A DNA stretch of 64,000 nt from Struthidea cinerea (taxonomy: Eukaryota > Chordata > Aves > Passeriformes > Corcoracidae). Numbering within the stretch: position 1 is the stretch's first letter; the number at the start of each line of letters is the position of its first letter. The stretch is taken from assembly GCA_013397865.1 (NCBI GenBank), contig VZTI01002343.1, positions 1 to 64,000 on the forward strand, read 5' to 3'. This document shows positions 35,201 to 49,200 of the stretch, in pieces. Below the pieces are notes generated by a model that made no database searches, had not been told where the DNA came from, and was given only the letters and a program-made list of their open reading frames with translations. The position numbers and the translations under genes were made by a program.

Positions 35201-38200
35201 GTTCCAAAGAGAAGAACAATCTGAGGAACAAGTTAGTGGGTTGCCCTGCATTTGCAGCTCATGAGGTGAGGCCATGAGTCTGTAGGTAATATCCCTATGA
35301 AGAAAGCTGGAGTCCAAAGACACCTCCTGAGGCCTGATAGGATATAGTCCTTTCAGAATGGTCTGAGTAAAGCACAGTGTCTTCTTGTACAGGATATCAT
35401 GTCTTTAGGTCATCTCACCTTGAACTAAAACATCTGTGAAGATGTAATCTGCACTTCTAAGAGGTTTTTCCTTTGCCAGGGAAACGTAAAATTGAGGTTT
35501 ATCGTCTGAGAGGAACTACTGCCAATTTCCATTAGCTGAGGAGCTGGTCCACTACTGTCTTGTTTGCCTTTAGCTTATAGGAGGACATTGAGATAAATGC
35601 TGTTTTAAAAATAGAAATTTAATAATGAACACTTCCATAAAAATCAGTTTTTTAAGAAGAAAAGGCTTCTTGACACTTTTCATCCTTTTTCGTTTTGGCT
35701 GAAAACCCTGAAGAAACCAAGCACCTGGAATAGAAAAATCTGTAGCCCAGCTGCCACCCTAGTGAGACATTTGCTTGCTCTAGGTACTGCTGCTGTATTC
35801 TCTTTTTTGTCATCAGAACAGGACTGGGGAGAAGAGAGCCCACCTGTCCCAGCATGCCTGCCAGCAGCGAGGTAGGTGGTAGCAGCAGACGGGGAGGCAG
35901 CCTGTTTCCCAGCCCTGTTAGGCTGCGGGAGGGGAGGCTGCAGTTGTGATGGAGGCTGCTGAACATGAAAGCCGTGGCAGGGAAGAGAAAGAATTGGAAA
36001 GTGCAGGAAGAAATTTTGCAGGCGTGTGGTCTCCCCTGGCAGCAGCAGCAGCAGCTGATGTGATTCAGACACACTTGGCCCACGCCGTGCTTCCACCTGG
36101 GATGGGGTAACACAGGATAATGGTTCTCTTGTAGTGCCCTTCTGATGGTCCTGGGTACATCAACCGCCTCGTGTCTGAAGGTGACTGCTTGTGTGAACTA
36201 AATGGAGCATTTGAGGTAATTCTTGCCAGATTACGGCCCTAATGCCAGTGGTTAACCTGCTCTTGCTAGAGAGGGAAATTTGAAGTATCTGTTTTCTTCA
36301 TCATTTAGTAGTACAAGGGATAATGTAAGAAAATAGAAAAACAGGTTTGCTTTTGGAGAAAATATGACTTCAGTTTATTTAAAGCATTTAGGATTGCAGT
36401 CCCTCCCAAAAGTACATGCATTTGTACAACACATTTTATTGTCATTTTGAAAAGTCACTGCACAGACATTTTTATAGAAATGTCTAAATGTAGCACATGA
36501 TAATGCATGTCTCCCCATTGTTTTATCTGATGGTGCAACCATCAGTCACCCTATAAACGCAATTGTAACAAAAATAAGTAGTCAATTAAAAAATATTTAC
36601 CTGCATTTTTCAGCAATTGCCTGTTTTCTAGGTCTTCTTAAAGAGAATCTCTAAATGTGATGTAAATAAAACAGTGCTTTAGTGATTAACCTGCAGGGTT
36701 AATGCATTTTTTTTTAAAACAGGATGTCATTTGTAGGTGACACCTCTTCATTAATACGTTCATACCTCTACAAATCAGCAGACTAAGAAATGCATTTGTA
36801 CATGTTAAGTTGTAAATGTTTGACGCAAATTAAAAACTGACTACCTTTTTCCAAACTAGAAAATATGTATTTTTATGTAAAAGTCTTGTGGGCTTTTTTT
36901 CACACAGGCTTGTGAGTTCTAAAATGTTGGCTATGAAATGGAACCTATGAACAGTTTTTGAGTTTTTAGAAAACCTTCAGGTATATTCCAGTGAGAGAAA
37001 AAAGGTTAAAGATATACACGAGTTTTAATCTCCGTGAGTGACATGGACGGATTGGAAATATTTACCAGATAGTAAAGGGCACAAATTAAGATGGTAGAGC
37101 AATACAGCATCTCATTCCTGCTACTTGCATTATTTTATCTGATACTTACCTAAGTTAATCTAAACTGAAACTAGCAGTATTTTCACTATGGAATTAGACT
37201 TGGATCCTTAGTCTTGTCTTAGCAGTACTCGTAGTATGGAGAAACCTTCACACAAGGCCCCCAACAGGAAAAAAGGCAGTAAATTTGCAGAGGGAGAAGA
37301 AATTTTCAAGATCTGATAAAGAAAATTTAGTCTACAAAAGTATTCAAGACCTTTAAGGCTTTCTTGCTATATTTATTTTTTTTCCAGTTGACTACTCAGA
37401 TTGCTGTTTTTTTCCCTCTGTGAGTCTTTGTGCCAAATCTTGAGTTCTTTAGTCAGAATACCCACTAGAGGATCCAGGATCTTTTGCTTGGTAGTAGCTG
37501 CAGCCCTCCACCTTCTTTTGCATGTTAACCAGAAAGAGTGTCTCAGAATGTCTTCAGCATTTTTCACAGCATTACACATTTTAAGCCTTTTCCCTGCTAT
37601 GTTTTTCTATAGGTTTTGAAGTGAATGTTTTTATCTGCTGTGCAGTGTACAAACTTTTGAGACAGGACTTACCCCCATTCTTTTATTTTTACCTTTTTTT
37701 TACACAGCCAGAACTGTGTATTATGTAGTTTCAGCACCCAAAGGAATTTTTTATGGTTTAAGAGGTTTGAAGTGGACAAAGTGTAGTCTCAAGAGAAGGA
37801 AGGAGGAAGAGAAAATCAAGTGTCCGTCAGAGAGTATTTCTGAAAGACACAACCTTTGAAAAGTGACTCAGTTCCCTAAACCAGCTGGATTAGGAAAACA
37901 GATGAGAAACTGCCTCTTAGCTGTTTTCAACTGACTGGTGTCATCTGAGAAGGGAGCCTGGCCCTCATTCTTTTATCTAACAGCTCACCTTTATGGGTGT
38001 GCCCAAATGTGCTGCTCTTTACTGGTGCTTCAAATTCAAAGCAGACCGTATGGATTGCACTCAGAAGTAAAAAGCAATGGAAGACAGAAACCCATTCTTC
38101 CTGTTGAGGTTGTTTGGGTCCCAATGAAAGTTTCAAATCAGTTCTATGTTCTTCGGGTTGGTTTCCTGATCTGTACTTTTCAGGCTGGGAAATTCAAAAC

Positions 38201-38392
38201 GAAAAATATATTTTGTTCATTGGATGTTAGAGAAAGGGTTTTTTGGGATTGGGGTGGGTGGGTCATCATGATAAGGAAAACTGGGTAGATGGATCACAAT
38301 TGGCAATACCTGTACCTCTCTAGCTGCTGGTTCATGCAGAGATTTTTTCCTTCCGTGAAAACTACATGGAAATTCTAAAGTAAGAATTAAGA

Positions 38393-38406
38393 CAGCTAGA
38401 GGGCAC
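38393..38406 (+). promoter_or_regulatory. Possible CTCF-like site
   Basis: CAGCTAGAGGGCAC matches the 3' ten positions of the CTCF core (YAGRKGGCRS) perfectly but only half of the first four. It is a moderate motif match with no other support. Confidence 0.25.
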
Positions 38407-41400
38407 TGTGGCTAAACATTTGTAATCTGCTGTTTAACAAGACCTGATTTATTTGCCAGACATAAATTGTAATTTGCAATTAACAATAGCTTTAAAGTTA
38501 CGCCTCGTGTCTTTTGTCATATTTAGAATGCATCAAAATTACTATAAAAATGCTGTTTCTGTCTTTCATGAGCTTTTGAATGAAGAGACAAAAATATACA
38601 GAACTGAGTATTATTGAAGTCCCACAAAAGTATATATTGACTATAAACTGTATGTGTATGGTTATTTACAGTGCCATCTGCACATTTTCAGATGCTGAAA
38701 TCTTCTATCCATCACTCACATTTGTCTAATTGATAAATAATTTTTAAGGAAGTTGGTATCCATATGTTATAGTAAAATCTTTATGTGTGTAAATAAGTGA
38801 CAGATGAGATACTGCTATATATGTCCAAAGTTGCTTCCCGGAGGAGGGATTCAGTGCAGTGAATAAAATATTGCTTTTTGAGTTTGTTTGGTCTTTACTC
38901 TGAATGTTTGGGAAACTAAGCAAAACAGTAATAATTTTCTGTAACCTGCTGAGTTCCTTCACACAGAACTAGCAATATTTCAGCTGTGAGATGTATCTCT
39001 TGGAAATTTTAACGAAGAAAGATTCCAGACTCTGACTTACTGAGAATGGCAACTCCTGAACACATAAGGCCAGATTTAAAGTCAGATTTTGTTGTATTGA
39101 TTTCCTTGAGGAATGCTTTCGCCCTCCTGTGACCTCATTTAAACCAGGAGAACAACCCACTGTGAATTGCTTCTCATGTGAGTAAAGTACACCAAGTCTG
39201 TCCATAGCTGAACTGCTATGAATTAATCATTCAGGTGCCAGATAATCTACTTTAAATCACAAGATAATCCTTGCTGCATAAGTGATACATGCACAGCTAA
39301 GGAAGAAAATACATTATCTTTACAAAACATATTTTTAAATGTATACAGAAAAGTGTCTTGAGATAGGTAAGGCTGATGAAATTTAAAATTAGTGATTCAG
39401 AGCACTAGCTTTTGTTTTCTGGGTCAAAATGTTGACAATCAAAGGATGTATAACAATATTTTTCACAATTCCAGAGTTCTTGGCTTAATACTTCACCAGG
39501 ATGCAAAATGGCTACATATAAGGTTCATTAATGCAAAGTTTACATCTGACATGTCTGAATGTTTTTATCTACATAAATCACATACCAGTTAACTGCTGTT
39601 ATTTAATTGCACCATCTATTTGATGGAATAATTTATTAGTCCCACCTAATGGGCTGTGTGCTGGTAACTGTTATCAATTGTGCAGTTCAGCTGGGATTAG
39701 TTTCATGCTGGGTGTTGCAGCTGCACCATGACTCAACTCCTCTCTTTTGTCCCTCTTTTATTCAGGGAGATGACAGTATAGGTAACAGCTGAGCCAGTTA
39801 TCGGTCTTGGGTTTATTGGTGACTTGAATGCATGCTCAAGGCAAAGATAAAATGATTTCTGTCGCTAGGGAGTAAGATTTTTCCTTTTTGGGCTGCTTAT
39901 GGTTGAGCCTATTCCTGTTTTCTGGACTTGCTATTTTCCAGTGTCATTGAAAAATGTGTGTCTGCACCCTTACAGCAGCACTAAGTATATCCTGTAGAAC
40001 ATCTGAATTTCCAGTAGGCTTGCAAACATTAAATACAGATATTGAATTTCTGTCACCCTACCGATAGCTATTCTACTTCTCTGATTATTGCAGAAAGTAT
40101 GCTTTAAAAATATTAATTGGAACCCACTGTGCTGATTTAAACAAATGGCTGCACTAAGTGTATTAAATCCATGGTTTGTAAGATTTTACACCATCTTAAC
40201 CTTCAGTAGTTTTAATTGAAGCTGTCTGATTTTTATCAGTTTGGTTGTTCTTTACTTTCAATGAGAAAACTGTATAATAAACCACCAAAAAGAAATTAAT
40301 GTTTTTTGAGGTAGGTATGAAAGAATCAGTTTGACCTGCTCAAATCCTTAGATTACAGGGAAACTACCCTGATAATTGATGAGAGGATAATTGATTCCTC
40401 TCATTAAAATCTAGAGTCTTAAAGTAAAAGTAAGCTCTCTATATTAATGCTTCATCAATTCTAAGCTGTGTTTGAGGCAGTTTAACATACAATGGATTGA
40501 TTTTCTCTCTTTTACCTTCCTCTGTCCAATAGGAAACTTGTTTGGCTCCCCTCTGTCTTGTGGTATAAAGATCAAAACAAGAGTAACTCAGGGATTCAGT
40601 ACAGTGCATGTTTTAAATGAAAGTCCTCCTAGCAATTCATACTGCAAAACACATATTTCATAAGTGTAATTTTGTATAATCCCAGAAGTCCACAAAGAAT
40701 TGGTTTTCCTTTATTATTAAGGAAAATTAATGTGAACCAGGAGAATTACTGCTCTGCAGCAATTTTTTGTGACTACTTAAACTGTGATTTCATGTACATG
40801 TAATGAAACCTGAAAACTGCTTTTATTCTGATTATTTGATAATCTTTTAACCCAGCAAGCAGTTTTCGTCCCTGTAATAATTCTCTGTCGTTATTGACAA
40901 TGTACTTTACATCTAGGTATTATAAGACCAAACATAGAGAAATACCTTCTCTTGCACCTGTTCTTTCCTTGCTTGTGCATCATAGCCAAATAGAGGGCTC
41001 GAAAGGCAGGATGGATCCAAGTCTGATTTATACTAATAAAAGTCTTTCCCAGGTAAATGAAGACACAGAGATGGATTGTCAGGCAATATTTTTAATAACA
41101 AAATGTTAGAAGAGAATAGTGTATATCCAGTTTCCTCTCTTGTGTGTAGGTGGCACTCATGTGGGTATGAGTGCCTAGTCACAGAGTTTTCACTACACTG
41201 CAGCCTTTGATTCAGGTGAAAGCCCTTCCTTTACCTGCTCCTAGGAAAGAGCCTGCTTCTCAGTCCACTGAGCTTTGTCTGGGAAGATGTTATTTACCCT
41301 TTTATCCAGTCCGACTGCCTGTATATGGGGGGCTACTAGATCTCACCTTATAATGTTCACCTGAACATTAATGAATTTGGCAGAGCTCAAATATCCTACA

Positions 41401-42299
41401 CCAGAGACACCTGTCCTCTGTCGATGACATGCAGTAGGACTGAAAGAGAACGTGTTTGGGGCACCTGGCACCCTCAGTGTTTCGATTGCTTCCATCAGTG
41501 CTCATCTCACAGCTGATGAATACCGGGATACAACTTGCACAGCTCAATTTCATTCCATTCTTTAGGTTTTTCTTACAGCCAGAAGGACTTCTAGTTTAAG
41601 CCTCTACCAATGTCTGTAGAAAAAGTGCCTGTGTTATGAAGGAGAATGGGTGTCATCTCCGTACTGCTGTGTACATTGCCTGGCATGAGCTACTCCCGGA
41701 GCTACAGGAAACAGTTGGAAGATGGGAGAGTAATGAAACTTGTAGGCTGCATAGGTGAGTGCCTTGGAGGCAGAGCACAGTAGTTGGCTTCTTGTAACTT
41801 GCTTTAATATATGATATACAAATACTGAAATTAGTGCAAATCAAATGCCCTCAGTACCCAGCAGCTGACTCTGTTGCAAGAGCATGGGAAGGAGATAGCA
41901 ATAAGACTTGTGTAGGAGGGCCACAAAGCTCAGGCAGGATGTCTGAATCCCCTATACTGGCACTCCCCATGCCAGTAAAGAAATTCAGAGGTGGTAGTCA
42001 CTTTTGGATTTAGTGTATTCCTGTTCGATACGTTTTTTTCACATAGAATTGTTTCCTTCATCCATGAGTTTCTCACGGTGTTTACTAAGGCCTTTTGAAG
42101 CTCTTTACAGTTATGGGAGATTACCTTGTTCCCTACTGCAGGCATTTGGTGTTCAATAGGAGCTGTTTCTTTGTTTTGCCCTGGTTTACCATATATGATA
42201 CCTTTTTTCTGATTGCTGCATTATAATAACTAAAAGTGGCCTAAACTATTAAACTCATTAAAAATCCAGTATTCTGACAGGTTTCACATAGTTGTAAAA

Positions 42300-43222
42300 T
42301 GACAAGATATTATTTGGAGTGTCTTACAGGGATCTGTGTTGATGTTTACATTGGTTGTTGTGTGCAGAAGTGTACTGGAAAGGAGGGTAAAGAGCAGAAT
42401 GGCAAAGGTTTTCACGGTCCTGAGTTATTCAGTAGCAAAAATGAAAGCTCACTGCAGAGATACAGAAGGATTTCACAACACTAAGTCAGTAGATGACAAA
42501 ATGGCAGGTGACAAACTATTCCCTCTCAGGACACAGGGCTCAGAGCTAATATAGGTAGTTGTATAAAACTGTCTGTGCAAAAGTGAGCAGAGGGCAGGGA
42601 AGAGAATGTAAAGAATTACTAGAAAAAGAGCAGAGAACAAGGAATTGCATTTAGAACAAAACAGAAATTGTTAGGCAATTGCTCATACAAGTATTGCTCC
42701 TGCATCTTGAATAATATACGTGGTTCTGTTCCCCCTTCAGAAAATAGAGCAAAGAGCTCAAGAATGCGTAAAGTGCAGCAAGGATGATCAAAGGAATGCC
42801 TTCTGTGTTACAAGCTGTGAAGCAGACTGAAGTCTATGAAAAGGTCTATAAATTCATGGCTGGCACAGAGAGAATTAGCTCAGAAAACTGTTTATCCTGC
42901 TATAAAATTTAGACTGTATCAAATGATATCAAAAACATACTGTGGAACTCATTGCCACAGAAAATTGCAGATGTCTGTGTAGATACAAAAGCAATTAATA
43001 AACTCATGGAACAAAAGTATACTAGTGTTTTACACACAATATTATCACCTTTGTCTGAGAAAGTCCTTAAGCCTCAGACTGTTGACATCTGGGAGTCTGT
43101 GATGGGGAGGTATCACCTACAGGATTTCTCTGTTCTAATACTTTCCTTGGTCATCTCACAAAGGTGAAATATTGGGACAGATGGATGTTTGATCTGGCAA
43201 AGTAGAGCCATTCTTGTTATAT
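42300..43222 (+). mobile_element. Ancient CR1-like LINE remnant
   Basis: Diverged pieces appear in the order expected for an old amniote CR1: GTCTTACAGGGATCTGTGTT (the RT region around G-S-V-L-G), a 'gtagatgacaaaatggcagg' segment, a 'catcttgaataat' segment, 'aattcatggctggcacagag', 'tgtggaactcattgccacag' at about 42940-42960, 'gacagatggatgtttgatctg' and a terminal 'cattcttgttat' near 43222. The order, spacing and polarity agree even though frames are destroyed. Compared with the other CR1 copies it is strongly diverged, so it should predate the bird-specific subfamilies. The left border is approximate. Confidence 0.65.
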
Positions 43223-46205
43223 CCTACTGTCCTGGTTGTATGTGTCTCTCAAATATTTGATAATAATAAAAGAGATATTTTAAAAAATGTCATGTTTGCA
43301 TTAAGCTGTGTAAAAAAACACACTGAAGAATGTTACAGATCACATCCCCAACGTGCCCTTTCTACCATTCTCTGAACACAAAATTCATGCTTTTTGAGGT
43401 TTCTTCTAAGTAATCTCATGAAAGATAGAAATTCTCTTTCAGGTACTATAAGGAGTGATGACCTTAAAAATGTGGAAATGCTTTGGCACTGAAAGAAAAT
43501 TTAGCAAGAAAGTGGGGAAGAAAGTGACTATGAGCTTACAAATAGGAAGATTGGTTGGAAATGCTGGCCTATGTTTATTTACCCATCTAAGATTCTGGTC
43601 ATATGTCTAATTCTATTTGGGATTCTGTTCCTGAGCTATTCTATTTGGAATAGTAGTTTTTGATTCAGTACATATTATTTGAGAGCTGCAGCAAATACAG
43701 GGCCTTTGTATCAAACTTAACTAAACATCCATCAGAGATGGAATGAATATTTGGTCTTTCTCACAATGCTTCTAAACACATAGGAAGGATCATATGCAAA
43801 ATGTAACAAAGCTGCAAAAGAGTAAGTGAGATTGTGAATTGCTGAAGTGTTATGTGAGAGAGAGTTCAAAGGCTGGTGAATGCTTCATAAAGATATTTCA
43901 GTTTTGTCAGCAAACCTATGAATTGACTTCTGTCAGTATGTTTATTACTCTTTTACTATAAAATCTTGTTCTTTCCTTTAAGAGACACTGCTAGTGAAAG
44001 AAACATGCAAAACATGTACACAAGAAAATGAAAACAGAAAGGTGTTTTGAAAGTTTCTTTGTGGTACAGCAGAGATAACATTGTACATTTCTTGGGGTAC
44101 ACTGTGTATTCTAGTTCTGTCCAAATCCTCCTGTTGACAAGTCTACACTAAAGACAAGCTGCTGGTTTCATTCAGTCTGTCTTCATTCATTCACTCAGAC
44201 AGCACCTAACAGACACTGGACTGGATATACTCAATCAAATGTTTTTTCTACAGTCGTAAATTATTAGCTAAATAAGCCATCAGTACCCTGACCCTAAAGA
44301 GTGACATTGTTATAAATATCCAAAGAAGGAAACATTGGAAAGCTTGACAGGATAAATCACCTCCTCTCAATTTCTCTGACAGCCACACGTACACACACGT
44401 ATGTGTCGTGGAACACATTAGATATTCAAACCCTTAAATTAGTTCAGTATCCATCCTTGTTTTTGCAATTTTCATACTGTTTATCACCACAAGTGTACAC
44501 ATATTATGGTTTCATTTTTCCAAATCCTGTAGGTAGCACATTTTTGTTGCATGTAACTAGTAAAATTTTGGTTTTGTTTTCAGACTGCTAAATGACAGCA
44601 AAGTGTCTGCAGTGTGCGTGAAGCAGCATCTTGTAATACACTGCAGGTCCCATGTGAGAACTGAAGATGAATGCATTTAAAATTGCAGCAGTATAGCCTG
44701 AAAAATTGTCATCAATAATCTGATTGTGATGTGTGCCTGTACTACTTTTTGACATGTCTGTATGCAAGTTGATGCAAAATCATCCACGAAGACTGGTGAC
44801 AGTATTATGACCTCGAGCTGGTCGCCCCTCCTGTTACTTAACTAAATGATATTACTCCATAGAAAGAATATCAACAGTTCTGCTCCTACTGGAGAACATG
44901 TAAAAAGTTCGAGGTCTTGAAAGGCAGTATTTCAGTATTGCTAGTAATGTGTACCTCTGTTTTCAGAAGCACATGCCTGAGTCTCAAGGATTACCTGTGC
45001 AGGAATAGGATGCAGGACAATAAATCAAATTTTAGCTACACTTGTGTAATGTAAATGCAGAGGATTCATAAAATATTATAGAAGATTACATTGCAGATGA
45101 CACGAAGTTTGTTCTTGATTTTTGTTCACTTATACCAGAGTGTCAGAAAGCTTTTTGACTGATACTATTCTTAAAAAAATGGCAGGTTTAAAAATGGAGG
45201 TGCATGGGAGGCGTCTCTCTTTGACATCATAAATTCTACCAATTTATGTTGTGTGTAATTCATAGAGTTTTGGAGCCAGGACATTTCCAAGGTTAATGAT
45301 TTTAACAGTTAAACATTGCTACCTTTATTCTATTTTTGGTGTTTAACTTAATGTTTCCATCATTGAATGACGTTACTTGCTTTTTGGCTGGATTAAAGAG
45401 CTCTCTGCTATCAATAATCTCCTATGTAAGTACTTGTACACTACACAGTACTTGTAGTATAATCAAGTCCTCCCTTAATCTTTACTTTTGGATAGACACG
45501 TAAATTCTGAAGTGTGTCATTGTAAGGCAGGATTTACAGCCCTCTGATTATCTAGTGGTTCCAGTATAAGTATTTTTTTCCTTTTTTTTTGCTGGTGTTT
45601 TCCTTTGAAGCATCAGAACCCAAAACAGCACTCTGAATATACACATGCTGTCCAAAAATACCTCCATACTGGCAAGGAATACCATCAATGAAGTCTTGAT
45701 AGGTATTCTTCTGCTTATATTCCCAGGGATGTTGTTATCCATTAGTTGTAGTGCTGCAGTGGGATCTTGTGTTTTGTTAGCAGTAATGATGCTCATAGTG
45801 TGTTTTCCCAGATGATATCCCTCTTGTTTTACAGATTAGGATTATTTTATTGAATATTAAAATGTTATTTGAATGAACACAATGTAATAAATTATACAGG
45901 TGACATAGTTGTGCCTCTGATTTTCAGTATAGCTCTGCGTCATCTGCAATTTTTTTAACAATAAACTCATAGTCTTTTCAGATCAATGACAGCTGATGTT
46001 GTAGGACCCCAGAACAAAACGTACACAACTGCATCTTATAATGCAAAATAATTCACTGCGTATTCTGTTAGATATCACTTGTGAAAAATTGGTTTTGTTT
46101 TTCATTCAGATGTGATCAGTTTGAAGGGTTGTATTCTGTTGCTGCTACACATGATATACATGTTTGATAGATGGCCTCTGGTTGGTGGGGCTCTTGAATC
46201 AGAAT

Positions 46206-46258
46206 TTTTGAGAAGACTCACCTGCATGAGTATTTTGAGAATACTTACCTGCTTGAAG
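46206..46258. repeat. Diverged tandem duplication, period 27
   Basis: TTTTGAGAAGACTCACCTGC (from 46206) and TTTTGAGAATACTTACCTGC (from 46233) are similar adjacent copies differing at two positions in the first 20 bases. Confidence 0.75.
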
Positions 46259-49200
46259 TCTATCATATGCTGAAATGTTCTTATTCAGGTTGATAATGAG
46301 TAGAGTGAAATAGTGATGAGTAAAAAGTCCTTGGAAGTCTTTTCAAAATATGGATCGTGTTTTGTTTTGGTTTTGTTGGTTGTTTTGGAGTTTTTTTGTT
46401 AAAAATTTTACCCAGCTGTTTATGCATAAAGTACCCTTTTAAAAGGAATCCAATCCATAGACAGTACTGTTGAGAAAGGTGCTGTCTTGGCTCCCCAAAA
46501 GCTCACCTCTCCTGTTACTGAAATCAGTGGAGCTAAATAAATTTTTATCAGCTAAGAATCTGGCTCAGCTTCTGTAATAAATTGTCTGTTCACTGGGTAG
46601 GCTGACAATCAGATGTTTTGAAGTCAATCTTTTGAGAGAAAAAAAAAATGTTGCTCTGGAGATATCTGTCTCTCCTTTATCCTTCTTCCTCCCACTGCCT
46701 CCAAAAATACTCCACTTGCTCTCCCAGAGCGGGTGAAGTTTCACAGAACATGAGGAGGAAAACAGAGCTGTCCTTTCCGAGGCGCCACACTGATGAAGAT
46801 ACCCTTTTCCTGAGTGATGTGCTCCACTTCTCTAGGCTTGCTTCTCTCAGTCTGTTTTTTCAAACTTGGATGCCCTTATTGCAATGACTATTTTCTGCCC
46901 TGAACAACTATTAAACTTGTTTTCAGACACGTGTTTTAGCAATTTAGAATTAGGTACCTGGCAGCCCCTGGTTGTGGATGAAGTTCTGTATGATGTCAGG
47001 CCAAACTCACAGTGACAATTAAGCGATTTGACTGATACTGAGGTACAGGAAAAACTATATTGGGAATTTTGTTTTCCTTTCAGTGGAATACCAGTGGCTG
47101 CTAAAGACTGCAGGCATGAAATACTTGTCTTATAAGAGTGTTTTCTCCTTGCTACCATCTGTGAAAATTTGAAGCTTTAAACATTTGTCTCTTGCATTTC
47201 TGTGTGGGAGGTGTGATACTTTCTGTTTAATAAATGAGTCTTAACTTGTTTACAATATATCAGAATTGACTATAATTTGGACAGTGTGCATCTGTTCTGG
47301 AAAATGTCTAGTGTACTTACTTCATAATTGAGTGTGATTATGTTTAATTTGATTTCTCCTGCACAATGAAGCATAATTAATATTTAATTTGTAATCCTTC
47401 GGTAATACAGTATGAAGCTGCTGTCAATTAATTGGAAGCAATTAATTCATTAGCTAGAAATGATAGCAGCACGGGAACAATGCGCATAGATAGCTCGGCA
47501 GTGAAAATATCTGTGGGAGACCAACAAGTGTAGTTCAGGTCTCCAGGTCACAGATTTTCTTAGTAGTAAGCAATTTGCTACAAATAGATGTGCCTGTACT
47601 GGTTTTAAAATCTGTTTTTGCTTTGTAAACTCCTCTTTGGAGTCTGACTTTATTTGTGTGTGAGTTGCCATTTGTATTGTAATTTTCCTTCAGACTGTTG
47701 AGCATTTGGGTTTGTTTGGCCACTGCCCTGCCTTTCAGGAGACAAGTGCTTGAGGGAAGGTTCAGGGAAGAAGCAGGGACAGGCACACTGCTGGGGGTTA
47801 CTTGATATCTTGGTTAATTCAGGAAACCTTTTTTTTCGTTTCTGGCTAGAGGTGAGCTTTCCCACCTGAAAAATGGAAAAAGAGATTCAGAGGGGAAGGA
47901 GTAGAGCCTGAGAAACAGAGTTCTGCCACCACCTCCTAACTGTTAGGCAGGAAATTTAAATGGAGTATCCAGGTTACAGAGCTGCATGCTGACCACACAA
48001 GGTACAAATTCTTCAGACAGATCAATTTGCTCATCATCTCAAGAGAAGAAGGGATTTAAAATGTTTCTTATGTACTCAAATAGTTAAAGGACTTAATATG
48101 ACTCACCTGGCACATAAAATCTAGCTGAATTCTTAAATATAGACATAATGGACTCTTCCTGTGGTCTGGCTTCTCTTCTGGGGCCACCTCAGGGCCACCA
48201 GTTAGAGTCTCTTTTCCTTGTTGTCAATATTGCAGCAAAAAAGAAATGTCTATTACTATCTATAGGTGTTTCACATGAATAGCCTAATTAACTGATGTGC
48301 TCTGGCCTGTGTTATCTTCACGGGGCCACTTTAAGTGGCGCAGTCAAGAAGTGCTGTGGTTAGTCTTGTCCCTTACCGCCACCTATTTGATGGAGGCTTT
48401 CTTTCTGCTTCCCCACACCTGTTTGCGTCTTCCAGAAGGTCTTAGGCTGGTCTTGCTGTGCTTATACGTCATGGACTCAACATTGCATGGGTGGGATCTA
48501 CCACTCCTGGGCCCTTATTGTGACACCTACTGTGAAAACTTCCATCCTGATGTAGTATGTATTTTTTGACCTTGGGTATCAAAACCCTTTTCTGTTGAGA
48601 GTCTATATCTATTCCAAAATAATTCTGCCCAGTTTATCTTGTCAGGTCAAAATTTGTCCTTGCTTGGAAAAGGAAGAGTCAAGGAATATAACCTCTTTCA
48701 CAGTTCAATAAAGTCAAAACAGGCTCTGTGCTAAGGTAGGACTAACTGCTAGCTTTCTCAAAAGGGTAAGAATAAACATGGACTCATCTTGCTTCCAGCT
48801 AGTCAAGAGGGACCTGTGCAGCCTATATCTGTGTTAGCAAGTTGCTTAGCAAAAGCGGAACAGATCTGTAAAGAAAAAAAAAAGAGGTGCCAAGGGCCAA
48901 GCATCCTCACTACATTTGGGGTGTGTGAGGGGGTTCAGCCTGGCTCTAGTCTGGTACTGGATTGAGTGCCCCTGCAGGAGCATAGAAGGTGGCAGCTGAG
49001 TAGAAAGCTGGGACCTCAATAGTGGTCAGTCTTCCCTTTCAGCTTCAGTTTTTTCCAGTCACTTCCTATATTCCTTACCACTGGGAGGCAGCTGATGTCT
49101 AGGATCCAAAACAGCACCATTCTGCACAGCAGTCTTGAAAGTGATTTGTGCTGTGGACAAACAGATGTTCTGTAGAGAGATGTGGAACAGCATCTGATCA

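Larger units (their letters stand above)
31136..42299. other. TMEM117: TMEM117 intron
   Basis: AT-rich intron without a supported gene. It includes a three-copy 11-bp tandem repeat at 32219-32250, possible CTCF-like motifs at 31575-31588 and 38393-38406, and a GC-rich patch at about 35820-36115 with a short (CAG)n run near 36038-36056. Open frames on both strands at 34112-34528 and 35652-36113 overlap each other and show no domain. Confidence 0.5.

Noticed and set aside
40371..40408. Inverted repeat ATGAGAGGA ... TCCTCTCAT
   Set aside because: 9-bp arms with an 8-base loop in AT-rich DNA; too weak to claim significance.
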